NCBI GenBank assembly: GCA_937928775.1
Contig: CALFVI010000048.1
Coordinates: 1 to 48,601, forward strand
From: an uncultured Elioraea sp.
Lineage (GTDB): Bacteria; Pseudomonadota; Alphaproteobacteria; Acetobacterales; Acetobacteraceae
Direction: 5' to 3'
DNA: 48,601 nucleotides
Below, piece by piece: positions 33,140 to 41,663 of the stretch. The stretch's first letter is position 1. Every line of letters begins with the position of its first letter. A program made the translations under genes and the position numbers. The notes beneath the pieces were generated by a model, which worked only from the letters and a program-made list of their open reading frames with translations, ran no database searches and was not told where the DNA came from.

Positions 33140-34831
33140 TCAGCGCCGCTTCCAGGCCTGAGTGCGAGCGGAGAGCCAATTATCAACCGCCACATGCACC
33201 CCCTTCACCGCCGCCGAGGTGAGCAGGATCACCGTCGCCATGGCGGCAGCGGGAGAAGCGAAGCCGGCCTCGTCCATCTGCACCACCGCAACCGAGGCGG
33301 GCATGATGCCTGGCGCGTAGAGGAACACGACAGCCGAGACGGTCGTCATCGCGTTGACGAAGAGGTAGATCGCGACATCGAGCAGCACGGGCAGCGACAT
33401 CGGCAGAATGACGCTCAAGAAGGTGTGCAAAATCGGCACTTTGAGCGATGCGGAAACGGCCTCGAACTCCGGATCGAGGCTCTTCAACTGAGTGAGACTC
33501 GCGAGATGCCCGACCGTGTAGAAATGCACCATCGAATTGAGCACCAGGATGGCGAGCGTGCCGTAGAGAAAGCCCAGGGGATTGGCAGGGGCGTTGAAGA
33601 AGAAGATGTAGGCGATGCCGAGCACGAGCCCGGGCACCGCAAGCGGAATGATGGCGAGAAGGCGAAGGAGGGACGCCACGACGGCCCCCTTGCGCGTCCG
33701 CTCCATCGCGTAGGCGAAGACGAAGACAAGCGGCGCACCGATCACTGCCGTCCAGAAGGAGAGGCGAACGGACGTCCACCACGTGCCCCAACCCTCCGAG
33801 ATGAAGGTGCCGAACGCGTAATTGCGCAAACTCAGTGTCAGGTTCCATGGCCAGAACGTGACCAGGCTGCCCCACACGGCAACGCCGACCAGTCCGAGCA
33901 TCAGGACGGAGACGAGCACGCAGAACAGGAAAAGCGGACCGTCGCGCAACGGACGCCGCCTCGGGGCGAAAGGAACGGCGCGGGCGCCGACTACCGCCAC
34001 CTGTCGGCGCTGCGCCCACTGGTCGGCGGCGAAAGCGAACAGGGCCGGAACCAGCAGCACCACCCCCACCACCGCACCCATCTGAAAGTTCTGCTGCCCG
34101 ACCACCTGCTTGTAGACCTCGGTCGCCAGCACGGGGAACGAGCCCCCAATCACCTTCGGGATGCCGAAATCGGTCAGGACGAGGGTGAAAACGACGAACG
34201 AGGCCGACACCATGCCGTAGCGCGCCGTAGGCAGGGTGACGGTGCGCAACACCCGGAGCCGTGAAGCACGCAAGGCCTCGGCCGCCTCGTAGAGACGCGC
34301 ATCGGCGCCGCCAAGGGCGGTGGCAAGAATCAGGAACGCATGCGGAAAAGTATAGAACACCTGCGCCACCACGATGCCCAGAGGGCCGTAGATGGAGTGG
34401 CCGAACAGCAAGTTCCGCAGCATGCCCTGGTTGCCGAACACGTAGATCAGGGCGAGCGCCGGCAAGAGCGAGGGCGCGAGGATCGGGATCAGCGCAATCG
34501 CGCGAAACAGCGCCTTGCCTGGAACCGCACTACGCGTCATCGCGTAGGCGAAGACGAACGCAGCCGGAATCACGATGAGGGTTGTCACCACGGCCGTCCA
34601 GACGCTGTTCCAGAGGCTGCCGACGAGGGCAGGTGTCTCGAAGTAGCGCAGATAGTTTGCGAACCCGACGAAAACGCCGCGCTGGTCGCGGAAGCTCTCG
34701 AGGAACAGGGTGGCGAGCGGGAAAAGCAGGAAGACGGCGAGGAACAGGGTCGCAGCTGCAACCACTGCCACCAGCAGCTTGTCATCGGCCGACCAGACGG
34801 GACGGACCTTGGCGGCGGCGACGACCGCCAT
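33140..34831 (-). CDS. 2-aminoethylphosphonate-type ABC transporter permease (two fused domains)
   Basis: Inner-membrane permease of 563 residues with two transporter halves, each with an EAA loop: LYEAAEALRASRLRVLRTVTLP and EFEAVSASLKVPILHTFLSVILP. The N-terminus, the internal ANYLRYFETPALVGSLWNSVW and the HSIYGPLGIVV block resemble proteins annotated as the putative AEP importer permease. The ATG at 34831 is 3 bp after the ATPase stop. Together with the ATPase and binding-protein genes upstream on the same strand it makes a complete importer. Assigned substrate follows from the family resemblance of the binding protein. Confidence 0.87.
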   Translation of the reverse strand: MAVVAAAKVRPVWSADDKLLVAVVAAATLFLAVFLLFPLATLFLESFRDQRGVFVGFANYLRYFETPALVGSLWNSVWTAVVTTLIVIPAAFVFAYAMTRSAVPGKALFRAIALIPILAPSLLPALALIYVFGNQGMLRNLLFGHSIYGPLGIVVAQVFYTFPHAFLILATALGGADARLYEAAEALRASRLRVLRTVTLPTARYGMVSASFVVFTLVLTDFGIPKVIGGSFPVLATEVYKQVVGQQNFQMGAVVGVVLLVPALFAFAADQWAQRRQVAVVGARAVPFAPRRRPLRDGPLFLFCVLVSVLMLGLVGVAVWGSLVTFWPWNLTLSLRNYAFGTFISEGWGTWWTSVRLSFWTAVIGAPLVFVFAYAMERTRKGAVVASLLRLLAIIPLAVPGLVLGIAYIFFFNAPANPLGFLYGTLAILVLNSMVHFYTVGHLASLTQLKSLDPEFEAVSASLKVPILHTFLSVILPMSLPVLLDVAIYLFVNAMTTVSAVVFLYAPGIMPASVAVVQMDEAGFASPAAAMATVILLTSAAVKGVHVAVDNWLSARTQAWKRR

Positions 34832-34834
34832 CGC

Positions 34835-35965
34835 CTACTCCGTGCGATCGAACAGCAGCACGCGATCCGCTGGCACGACGATCTCGATCGCAGCACCGGG
34901 CCGCAGAGCGAGGCGACGGAGTGCCGAGTCCTGCACCTCCATCACCAGCGGAAGGCCCGCAGCGTCGAGCATCGCCCGCGCGATCGAGCCCAGATACTCG
35001 ACGCCCCGAACGGTCGCCACAAGCCGGGTGCCGACTTCCGCGGGGGTCGCCGGCAGGAGATCCTCGGGACGAAGGCAGATGTGCACGGCGTCCCCGGTAG
35101 TGCGTCCGGCTGCAGCCCGGCAGGCAAGCTGAACCGCGCCGACCTGCACATACGCCGAGTCGAGGACGGTGCCGGGAAGACTGTTCATGCGACCGACGAA
35201 GCCGGCGACGAACAGGGTGCGCGGGTGGCGGTAGACCTCCTCCGGCGTGCCGACCTGTTCGATCCGACCCCGGTTCATCACCACAACACGGTCGGCGATC
35301 GAAAGCGCCTCCTCCTGGTCGTGCGTCACCATGATGGTGGTGATGCCGAGGCGGCGCTGCAGGACTTTGATCTCCGCGCGCAAATGCGCGCGAACGAGTG
35401 CATCGAGAGCGGAGAGCGGCTCATCGAGCAAAAGAAGTCCCGGGTCCATGGCAAGAGCGCGGGCCAGCGCCACGCGCTGCTGCTGGCCGCCAGAGAGCTG
35501 GGCCGGATACTTCCACGCCTGGTCAGCGAGGCCGACGAGATCGAGCAGGTCCCGCACGCGCCTGTCGATTTCCGCCCTGGGCTTGCGCTGCGACACGAGC
35601 CCGTAACCGACATTCGCCGCCACCGTCATGTTCGGGAACAGGGCATAGGACTGGAAGACGATGCCGAAGTCGCGCGCCGATGGCGGCAGGGCCGAGACAT
35701 CCCGCCCGTCCTGGATGATCCGTCCCTCGTCCGGTGGATCGAGGCCGGCGATCGCGCGCAACAAGGTGGTCTTGCCGCAGCCTGAGGGGCCGAGCAAGCA
35801 GACGAACTCGCCTCGGCTGACGACGAGCGAAACATCGTCGACGGCGACGAAGGGACCGAAGCGCTTCGTCACCCGCTCGACGACCAGGGACGGTTCGGCT
35901 CCGCGCGCCTGCCCAGTGATCGAGGGGTGGGCGAACGAGCCTTCCACGGCGACGCCTTCAGTCAC
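34835..35965 (-). CDS. 2-aminoethylphosphonate-type ABC transporter ATP-binding protein
   Basis: ATPase of 376 residues from the GTG at 35965, which lies 10 bp after the binding-protein stop; the frame is open farther upstream inside that gene. Walker A GPSGCGKTT, Q-loop IVFQSYALFPN, signature LSGGQQQR, Walker B LLLLDEPLSALD and switch His in MVTHDQEEA are all present. The C-terminal ~130 residues form a TOBE-type domain (FVGRMNSLPGTVLD, CLRPEDLLPA, VRGVEYLGSIARAML). It energises the importer formed with its neighbours. Confidence 0.9.
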   Translation of the reverse strand: MTEGVAVEGSFAHPSITGQARGAEPSLVVERVTKRFGPFVAVDDVSLVVSRGEFVCLLGPSGCGKTTLLRAIAGLDPPDEGRIIQDGRDVSALPPSARDFGIVFQSYALFPNMTVAANVGYGLVSQRKPRAEIDRRVRDLLDLVGLADQAWKYPAQLSGGQQQRVALARALAMDPGLLLLDEPLSALDALVRAHLRAEIKVLQRRLGITTIMVTHDQEEALSIADRVVVMNRGRIEQVGTPEEVYRHPRTLFVAGFVGRMNSLPGTVLDSAYVQVGAVQLACRAAAGRTTGDAVHICLRPEDLLPATPAEVGTRLVATVRGVEYLGSIARAMLDAAGLPLVMEVQDSALRRLALRPGAAIEIVVPADRVLLFDRTE

Positions 35966-35975
35966 CCGACCCAGG

Positions 35976-36992
35976 TCAGTTGCGCGGCGCCGACTTGGCG
36001 TCGAAGCGGCGAGACCACTCGGCGAGGATGCGGTCGCGATCGGCAGCAACCTTCGCGAAGTCCATCTCGGCGAGACGCTGGGCGAACTCGGGCGGATAGT
36101 TCTGCACCGTAGGCTGCACATCCTCGCGCCCAAGCAGAGCGTAGTAGCGGCCGTAGAGCGCCATCGCCTCCTTCGAGACGGCGAAATCCATCAGCCGCTT
36201 CGCCGCGTCGAGATGGCGCGTGCCGCGATGGATCGCAGCAGCCTCAAGGTCGAAGCCGACGCCATCGGTCGGCACGATGATCTCGATCGGCGCGCCCTGG
36301 TTCTTCAGCGAGACCGCCCGCATGTCGAAGGATAGGCCGATCGCGTACTCGCCGCGTGCGGCATTGTTGCATGGCGCACTGCCGGAGTGGGTGTAGACGG
36401 CGATATTCTCGTGCAGCCGAGTCATGTAGTCCCAGGCCGCCTGCTCGCCGCGTGTGGCGAGCCAGCCTGCCACGGTGAGCAGACCGGTGCCGGAGGAGGC
36501 GGGGTTCGGCATCGCGATCAAGCCGCGGAAGGCGGGATTGAGGAGATCGTTCCACGTGGCAGGACGCGGCAGGTTGCGCTGGCGGGCAACCGCGGTGTTG
36601 AAGCAAACAGCGGAGACGAAGGCGTCGAGCCCGACCCAGGTCATCGGGTCGCGGCGCGAACGGAACTGCGGGCGCAGCGCCATCGCATCCCTTGGCGTGT
36701 AGGGTTCGAGCATGTTCTCCGCTTCGAGCCTGATCAGGCTGAACACCGAAAGGCCCCAGATCACGTCGGCACGAGGATTGTCCTTCTCCGCGAGAAGGCG
36801 CGTCGTCACCACGCCGGTGCTGTCGCGCACCCAAACGATCTCCATATCGCGCAGTGCGGCCTCGGCCGCCTGCTTGAAGACGGGGAGTTGGTCGTTCTCG
36901 AATGCGGTGTAGACGGTAAGCCGCGTGCGCTGCGCCTCGGCGGGCAGAGCGATGGCGACAAGCGCGGCGGCGAGCAGAGTACGGCGAAACAT
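35976..36992 (-). CDS. 2-aminoethylphosphonate-type ABC transporter binding protein
   Basis: Periplasmic protein of 338 residues starting MFRRTLLAAALVAIALPAEAQ (Sec signal) at the ATG at 36992; the open frame extends upstream but the signal fixes the start. The mature chain begins LTVYTAFENDQLPVFKQAAE, then IVWVRDSTGVVTTRLLAEKDNPRADVIWGL, which is close to the pattern of the putative AEP-binding proteins; SGSAPCNNAARGEYAIGLSF forms part of the ligand site. It is the first gene of binding protein-ATPase-permease. No phnW or phnX is here, so imported phosphonates would have to go to the C-P lyase at 12-18 kb, if specificity allows. Confidence 0.85.
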   Translation of the reverse strand: MFRRTLLAAALVAIALPAEAQRTRLTVYTAFENDQLPVFKQAAEAALRDMEIVWVRDSTGVVTTRLLAEKDNPRADVIWGLSVFSLIRLEAENMLEPYTPRDAMALRPQFRSRRDPMTWVGLDAFVSAVCFNTAVARQRNLPRPATWNDLLNPAFRGLIAMPNPASSGTGLLTVAGWLATRGEQAAWDYMTRLHENIAVYTHSGSAPCNNAARGEYAIGLSFDMRAVSLKNQGAPIEIIVPTDGVGFDLEAAAIHRGTRHLDAAKRLMDFAVSKEAMALYGRYYALLGREDVQPTVQNYPPEFAQRLAEMDFAKVAADRDRILAEWSRRFDAKSAPRN

Positions 36993-37451
36993 CCGGCGTT
37001 CCCCTTGCGGCAAGAGCGGGCGGCGACTTCCGCCCGCCCCACTTTCCCACAATGCTCGCGTCAGTTCCGTGACGGACGCGTTGCGGTTCTGTGACCTTGC
37101 GGTGTCGCCCTGGGTTTTTGGCGGCGAGGCGGGGACGTTCCGATTGTCGGAAGAACAGGCGGGAGTTCGGCGCGCGAGCCGATCGCCCAGTGCACCCCGA
37201 GGCTCGTACAGCGTTTTCTGCGACTGCGACGGAGCCATGCACGACAGCGTTCATCGGTGCACGGCTGCCGCAATCGAGGATCGGGCTGGCTTGGCGGACA
37301 CCACTGCGTGGGGCGAACCGCGATCAGGCGCGCGCGTTACGGTTCACGGCCTGCGCGCGCCGCACCACATGCCTGGGCGATACCAACTCCGCCGGCTCCG
37401 ACCCTGGCCAAACCAGCGATGCGCCCCTCCCCTTGGTCAGCCCTCAGGGTG
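36993..37451. other. Intergenic region between idi and the AEP-type importer (459 bp)
   Basis: No gene is recognised. It lies upstream of the importer operon and so should hold its promoter, and downstream of idi, so it marks the edge of the photosynthesis cluster. I see no clear -35/-10 pair, tRNA or strong terminator hairpin. Confidence 0.4.
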
Positions 37452-38018
37452 CTAGCCGATCATGCGGTCCCAGAACATTTCGGCGTAGCGACGGAACCAC
37501 GCGGAATAGCGCTCAGGGTTGCGCCTCATGTCCACCTTCAAAGCGCAGGGGTCGACCCAGGCCCAGTCCTCGACCTCTAATGGATCAGGATCGACCGGAC
37601 CGTCCCAGACCGCGCCGAAGACGTGCACATATTCGTGCTCAACAAGGCCTTCACCGACTTCGGCGCGATACACCGTCTTGAAGAGGGGTTCGAGGTGGGC
37701 GACGTAAATGCCCATTTCCTCTGACAGGCGCCGCCGTGCTGCCGCCTCTGGGTCTTCGCCTGGCCGAGGATGCGAACAGCAGGTGTTCGTCCACACTCCA
37801 CCCGAATGGTACTTCCCCTGAGCGCGACGCTGCATCAATAGCCGCCCATCCGGCGAGCGGAGAACGACCGAGAGCGCCCGATGCAGCCTGCCTTCGCGAT
37901 GCGCGGCGAGCTTTGGCATCGTGCCGAGGGCGTGATCCTGTTCGTCTACGAGGACGACGCGCTCGTCCCCCGCCTCGGCGACGGGCATATCAAAGAGGGC
38001 GGCGGGGAGCGCGCTCAC
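37452..38018 (-). CDS. idi: Isopentenyl-diphosphate delta-isomerase (type I)
   Basis: Nudix-fold enzyme of 188 residues interconverting IPP and DMAPP, supplying prenyl units for carotenoids and for the geranylgeranyl/phytyl tail of bacteriochlorophyll. The active-site Cys and metal ligands are in SGGVWTNTCCSHPRPGE; the nudix helix is PEAAARRRLSEEMGI; the catalytic Glu lies in VEHEYVHVFGAV; and the C-terminal block is EVEDWAWVDP...YSAWFRRYAEMFW. It overlaps hemC by four bases and is the last gene of the ppaA-to-idi run. Idi downstream of bchP matches the usual purple-bacterial order apart from the hemC insertion. Confidence 0.95.
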   Translation of the reverse strand: MSALPAALFDMPVAEAGDERVVLVDEQDHALGTMPKLAAHREGRLHRALSVVLRSPDGRLLMQRRAQGKYHSGGVWTNTCCSHPRPGEDPEAAARRRLSEEMGIYVAHLEPLFKTVYRAEVGEGLVEHEYVHVFGAVWDGPVDPDPLEVEDWAWVDPCALKVDMRRNPERYSAWFRRYAEMFWDRMIG

Positions 38019-39076
38019 GCAAACACATCCGCCGGCGAGTCACGCCTCAGGCTGCGTCCAAGCTCGCGTCCTAGCAGGGCAGCGTCCTTCGGCGAGCCCT
38101 CGATGGTGCGCTTGAGCAGGAACGATCCGTCGGCGCGGGCCACAAGGCCGGTGAGGCGCAGGGTGCGCTCAGCCGTGATCACCGCGTGCGCACCAATCGG
38201 CGTGCGGCAGGAGCCGTCGAGTGCGGCGAGCAGAGCGCGCTCGGCGGTAGCGACGATGGTCGATTCCCAATCCGCGATAGCAGCGAGGAGTTCGCGCAGT
38301 TCCTCGTCCTCCTCGCGCACTGTGACACCGACAATGCCCTGTCCTGCGGCAGGCACCATGATCTCGGGGTCGATCACACAGTCCGCCTCGCGCGCAAGAT
38401 TAAGACGCTTGAGGCCGGCAATGGCGAGAAGGGAGGCGTCGACCGCTCGGTCGCGAACCTTCGCGAGCCGCGTCTGTACATTGCCGCGAAGCAGGACAAC
38501 GGTGAGATCGGGCCGCGCATGCAACAGTTGCGACTGCCGCCGCACCGAGGAGGTGCCGACGACCGCGCCTCTCGGTAGCGCAGCCCAAGGACTATGGCGA
38601 TCAACCGCGTCGCAGCCTGGGCCAAGGATCAGGGAATCGCGGGGGTCCTCACGCTTCAGCGTGCAAGCGAGCACAATGCCGGGCGGCAACTCCGTCTCCA
38701 GATCCTTCAGCGAATGGACGGCGAAATCGATCCGCCGATCAAGCAGCGCCTCGTGGATCTCCTTCGCGAACAGTCCTTTGCCACCGATGTCGGCCAGCCG
38801 CTTGTCCTGGATGCGATCGCCCGTGGTGGTGATGATATGCTCGCGGAACGCCTCAAACTCGCGCAGCAGGGGGCAGAAGCGTGTGATGAGGGCGAGGAAA
38901 TCACGCGTCTGCCACAGCGCGAGCGGTGAGCCGCGCGTGCCGACGCGCAAGGGCAGCTCCGGCCCGTGCGGCGGCACCATGGCGCCGTCGGGCATGCCCC
39001 GCGTATAAGGGCCAATGAGCCCCTCGTGCGAGGGAAACGATGTCGTCTCGACGTCGCGGGAGACAGCGGACATCAC
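38015..39076 (-). CDS. hemC: Porphobilinogen deaminase (hydroxymethylbilane synthase)
   Basis: Enzyme of up to 353 residues that links four porphobilinogens into hydroxymethylbilane, an early step shared by haem, B12 and bacteriochlorophyll. The domain starts at LRVGTRGSPLALWQT; other landmarks are HSLKDLETELPPGIVLAC, VGTSSVRRQSQLLHARPDL and RGNVQTRLAKV. The dipyrromethane cofactor Cys is C290 in DGSCRTPIGAHA. The true start may be the ATG at 38995, because the first ~27 residues are unusual; the upstream ATG at 39076 lies 18 bp after the bchP stop. It overlaps idi. hemC between bchP and idi is not the arrangement of Rhodobacter. Confidence 0.95.
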   Translation of the reverse strand: MMSAVSRDVETTSFPSHEGLIGPYTRGMPDGAMVPPHGPELPLRVGTRGSPLALWQTRDFLALITRFCPLLREFEAFREHIITTTGDRIQDKRLADIGGKGLFAKEIHEALLDRRIDFAVHSLKDLETELPPGIVLACTLKREDPRDSLILGPGCDAVDRHSPWAALPRGAVVGTSSVRRQSQLLHARPDLTVVLLRGNVQTRLAKVRDRAVDASLLAIAGLKRLNLAREADCVIDPEIMVPAAGQGIVGVTVREEDEELRELLAAIADWESTIVATAERALLAALDGSCRTPIGAHAVITAERTLRLTGLVARADGSFLLKRTIEGSPKDAALLGRELGRSLRRDSPADVFA

Positions 39077-39094
39077 CCAACTCCAGGCTCGGGT

Positions 39095-40330
39095 TCAGGC
39101 GGCTCGCACATGTGGCCAGGCTGGCACCATGCCGGACAGATGCGCGAGATTTTTAAAGAAGATGCGCACGTGAGCGAGGGGGCGGGCCTTGACCAGCTCC
39201 TTATTCATGTACGCATCCCAGGTGAGGTACTGTACGTCAGGGTCGCGGCAGATTGAAACAAACCGTTCCCGTCGCGCATCGTTGCCGTACCAGTAGTCCT
39301 GCATGATGCCAAGGATCCAGAACACGGGCCCGTGCAGGCGCATGAAGCGCCGGCGGGCTTGCGCGAGTGCCGCCGCCTTGCCGGTGGCGAGGAACTCGCT
39401 CACCGCCTCGGCCGCGAAGCGCCCGCTCAGCATGGCGTAGTAGATGCCTTCGCCGGAGGCGGGCGCAACTACGCCCGCTGCATCGCCGGCCAGCAGGATG
39501 CTTCGCCCGTCGTCCCAGCGCTTCAGCGGCTTAAGTGGGATCGGCGCGCCTTCGCGGCGGATCGTCTCAACCTGATCGAGCCCCGCAATCGCGCGCAGGT
39601 CGCGCACCGCTCCCTTCAGGCTGAAGCCCTTCTGCGCAGAACCCGTGCCGACGGAGGTCGTCTCGCCATGCGGGAAGATCCAGGCGTAGAAGTCAGGTGA
39701 AAGAGAACCGCGGTAGTAGACGTCCGCACGCTCGCCATCAAATTGGGTGCGCGGCGCGTTCTTCGGCGAGCGGACGATCTCGTGGTAGGCGAAGACGAGC
39801 CGCTTCTGTTCCGCCCCAGGAATGCATTGACGCGCGACCGCGGAGTTCGCCCCGTCGGCCCCGATGACGGCGCGCGCGCGCACCGATGTGAGCGGTGCCT
39901 CCGGCGGGGCGCCCTTCGGACGGTAGAGCACCCGTGTCGCTCCATCCTCGTCGCGTTCCACCCGCTCGAAAGTGCCCGCCCGACGCTCCGCCCCCAGCGA
40001 GGCAGCGCGGTTGCGCAACCATTCGTCGAAATGTTCGCGATCGACCATGCCGACGAAGCCACCCTCGGTCACCGGCATCGATGCCTCCCGGGCGGAGGGG
40101 GAGACGATGCGCGCCGCACGCACCTTGGCGACGAGCAGCGAGTCCGGGATCGCGAAGTCGGTAAGGAGTTTCGGCGGGATCGCCCCGCCGCAGGGTTTGA
40201 TGCGCCCAGCCTTGTCGAGTAACAAGACGTGGCGGCCCGAACGGGCGAGGTCCGCCGCCGCGGTCGCTCCCGCGGGGCCTCCGCCGACCACCACGACATC
40301 GAAACAGTCGCCTCCGGTCATGGGCGTCAT
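39095..40330 (-). CDS. bchP: Geranylgeranyl reductase (bacteriochlorophyll synthesis)
   Basis: FAD enzyme of 411 residues that reduces the geranylgeranyl tail of bacteriochlorophyll a to phytyl in three steps. The N-terminal dinucleotide-binding motif is VVVVGGGPAGATAAADLARSG; the geranylgeranyl-reductase fingerprint is PCGGAIPPKLL; further blocks are GADGANSAVAR, YAWIFPHGETTSVGTG and ILLAGDAAGVVAPASGEGIYYAM. The protein ends with an extension rich in aromatic residues (FWILGIMQDYWYGND). It lies 7 bp downstream of the pucC-like gene in a run of minus-strand genes that follows the usual bchG-orf428-bchP order. Confidence 0.96.
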   Translation of the reverse strand: MTPMTGGDCFDVVVVGGGPAGATAAADLARSGRHVLLLDKAGRIKPCGGAIPPKLLTDFAIPDSLLVAKVRAARIVSPSAREASMPVTEGGFVGMVDREHFDEWLRNRAASLGAERRAGTFERVERDEDGATRVLYRPKGAPPEAPLTSVRARAVIGADGANSAVARQCIPGAEQKRLVFAYHEIVRSPKNAPRTQFDGERADVYYRGSLSPDFYAWIFPHGETTSVGTGSAQKGFSLKGAVRDLRAIAGLDQVETIRREGAPIPLKPLKRWDDGRSILLAGDAAGVVAPASGEGIYYAMLSGRFAAEAVSEFLATGKAAALAQARRRFMRLHGPVFWILGIMQDYWYGNDARRERFVSICRDPDVQYLTWDAYMNKELVKARPLAHVRIFFKNLAHLSGMVPAWPHVRAA

Positions 40331-40337
40331 CCTCCGC

Positions 40338-41663
40338 TCAACGAATCGTCGCGGCCTTGATCGAGGTCATCGCGGCCGCTGCGGCACGATCCCGTGCCAC
40401 ACCGGAGGCAAGCCAGGCCGACATCAAAAACAGCAGGCCATCGACGATGAACACGGCAGCGAACCCTCCCGTGGTCGACCCCGTGATCAGCCGTGCCACG
40501 TCGAGGGCGGCTGCACCTGCCAATCCGCCAACCCCGAAGGCGATCGCCTGGGCTGCGCCCCACAGCCCCATGCGCAAGCCCTCGCGGCTTTCGCGACCGC
40601 GCGCGACGAGCTGCATCATGCTGGCGATGGCGGCGGCGGCATAGACGCCGTTGGCGAGACCAAGCCCGAAATAGGAGGTGGCGAGCGGCCAGACCTCAGT
40701 GTGGTAGCCGGCGACGGCCAGGCCGAGGATCGCGGCGGCGGCGGCGAGGCAGCCCGCGATGGTGATGGTCCGGAGGGCGGAGACGCGATGTGCGCCAAAT
40801 GCCGACCCCACGACCGCGACCAGGATCATCCCCGCCAGCACGCCGCTGTTCTGCACCGCAGTCAGGTGCGTGCTCTCGCCCAAGCTGCGGCCGAACACGG
40901 CACCGGCAAACGGCTCTAAGATCAAGTCCTGCGCCGAGTAGGCGAGCATGGAGACGAAGACGAACACGGTGAACCGGCGCGCCTCCGGCTCCTGCCAGAC
41001 TTCGCGCAGCGCCTCGAGGAAGGGCACCTTGGCTGGTGCTTTCTCTTCCGCCTGCGGCGCGGTTGAGCGCTCCACACCCCACACGGCGAAGCAGGCCACA
41101 AGGAAGGCCGCGAGCGACACGACGGCGCAGACCGTGATCAGCCGCATCGGGGAGTAGGGATCGAGGAAGCGCGAGGCGGCGGCGGTGGTGATCACGAAGC
41201 CCGTGATCATCATGATCCAGACGAGGGAGGCGGCCGCCGGTCGGCGCTGCGGCACGGTGCGCGAGGCAAGCAGCACGAGGAGGGAGGTGCCAGCTGCGCC
41301 GACACCGAGACCAACGAGGAGAAAGGCGACGACCGCAAGTGCGATGCCCGGCACTCGCGCCGTCTCCATCCATGCGGTTGCGACCGCGGCGAGCGTGCCG
41401 CCAACAGCGAGCACGGCCATGCCGCCGACGATCCAGGGCGTGCGTGCCCCGCCCATGTCTGAGCCGTATCCTAGGCGCGGGCGCAGCATCTGCACCGCGT
41501 AGTGTAGGGCGACCAGTACCCCCGGCAGGGTCGCCGGCAGAGCCAGCTCCACGACCATCACGCGGTTGAGCGCCGATGTGGTGAGCACGACGATGGCGCC
41601 GAGTGCCGTCTGCACCAGACCGAGGCGGACGATGCCGACCCAAGACAAACTTCGTGCAGTCAT
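40338..41663 (-). CDS. PucC/LhaA-family major facilitator (Orf428-type)
   Basis: Inner-membrane protein of 441 residues with about 12 helices, of the BCD family of major facilitators that includes PucC, LhaA and the Orf428 protein found between bchG and bchP. Landmarks are LVQTALGAIVVLTTSALNRVMVVELALPATLPG, GYGSDMGGARTPWI and LEPFAGAVFGRSLGEST. These proteins help assemble light-harvesting complexes or handle bacteriochlorophyll; Orf428 itself is less well defined. ATGA overlap with the bchG stop shows translational coupling. Confidence 0.92.
   Translation of the reverse strand: MTARSLSWVGIVRLGLVQTALGAIVVLTTSALNRVMVVELALPATLPGVLVALHYAVQMLRPRLGYGSDMGGARTPWIVGGMAVLAVGGTLAAVATAWMETARVPGIALAVVAFLLVGLGVGAAGTSLLVLLASRTVPQRRPAAASLVWIMMITGFVITTAAASRFLDPYSPMRLITVCAVVSLAAFLVACFAVWGVERSTAPQAEEKAPAKVPFLEALREVWQEPEARRFTVFVFVSMLAYSAQDLILEPFAGAVFGRSLGESTHLTAVQNSGVLAGMILVAVVGSAFGAHRVSALRTITIAGCLAAAAAILGLAVAGYHTEVWPLATSYFGLGLANGVYAAAAIASMMQLVARGRESREGLRMGLWGAAQAIAFGVGGLAGAAALDVARLITGSTTGGFAAVFIVDGLLFLMSAWLASGVARDRAAAAAMTSIKAATIR

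Noticed and set aside
34340-35785. Plus-strand open frame of 481 codons opposite the AEP-type transporter genes
   Set aside because: Antisense shadow spanning two real genes, which would be unlikely for a true gene.
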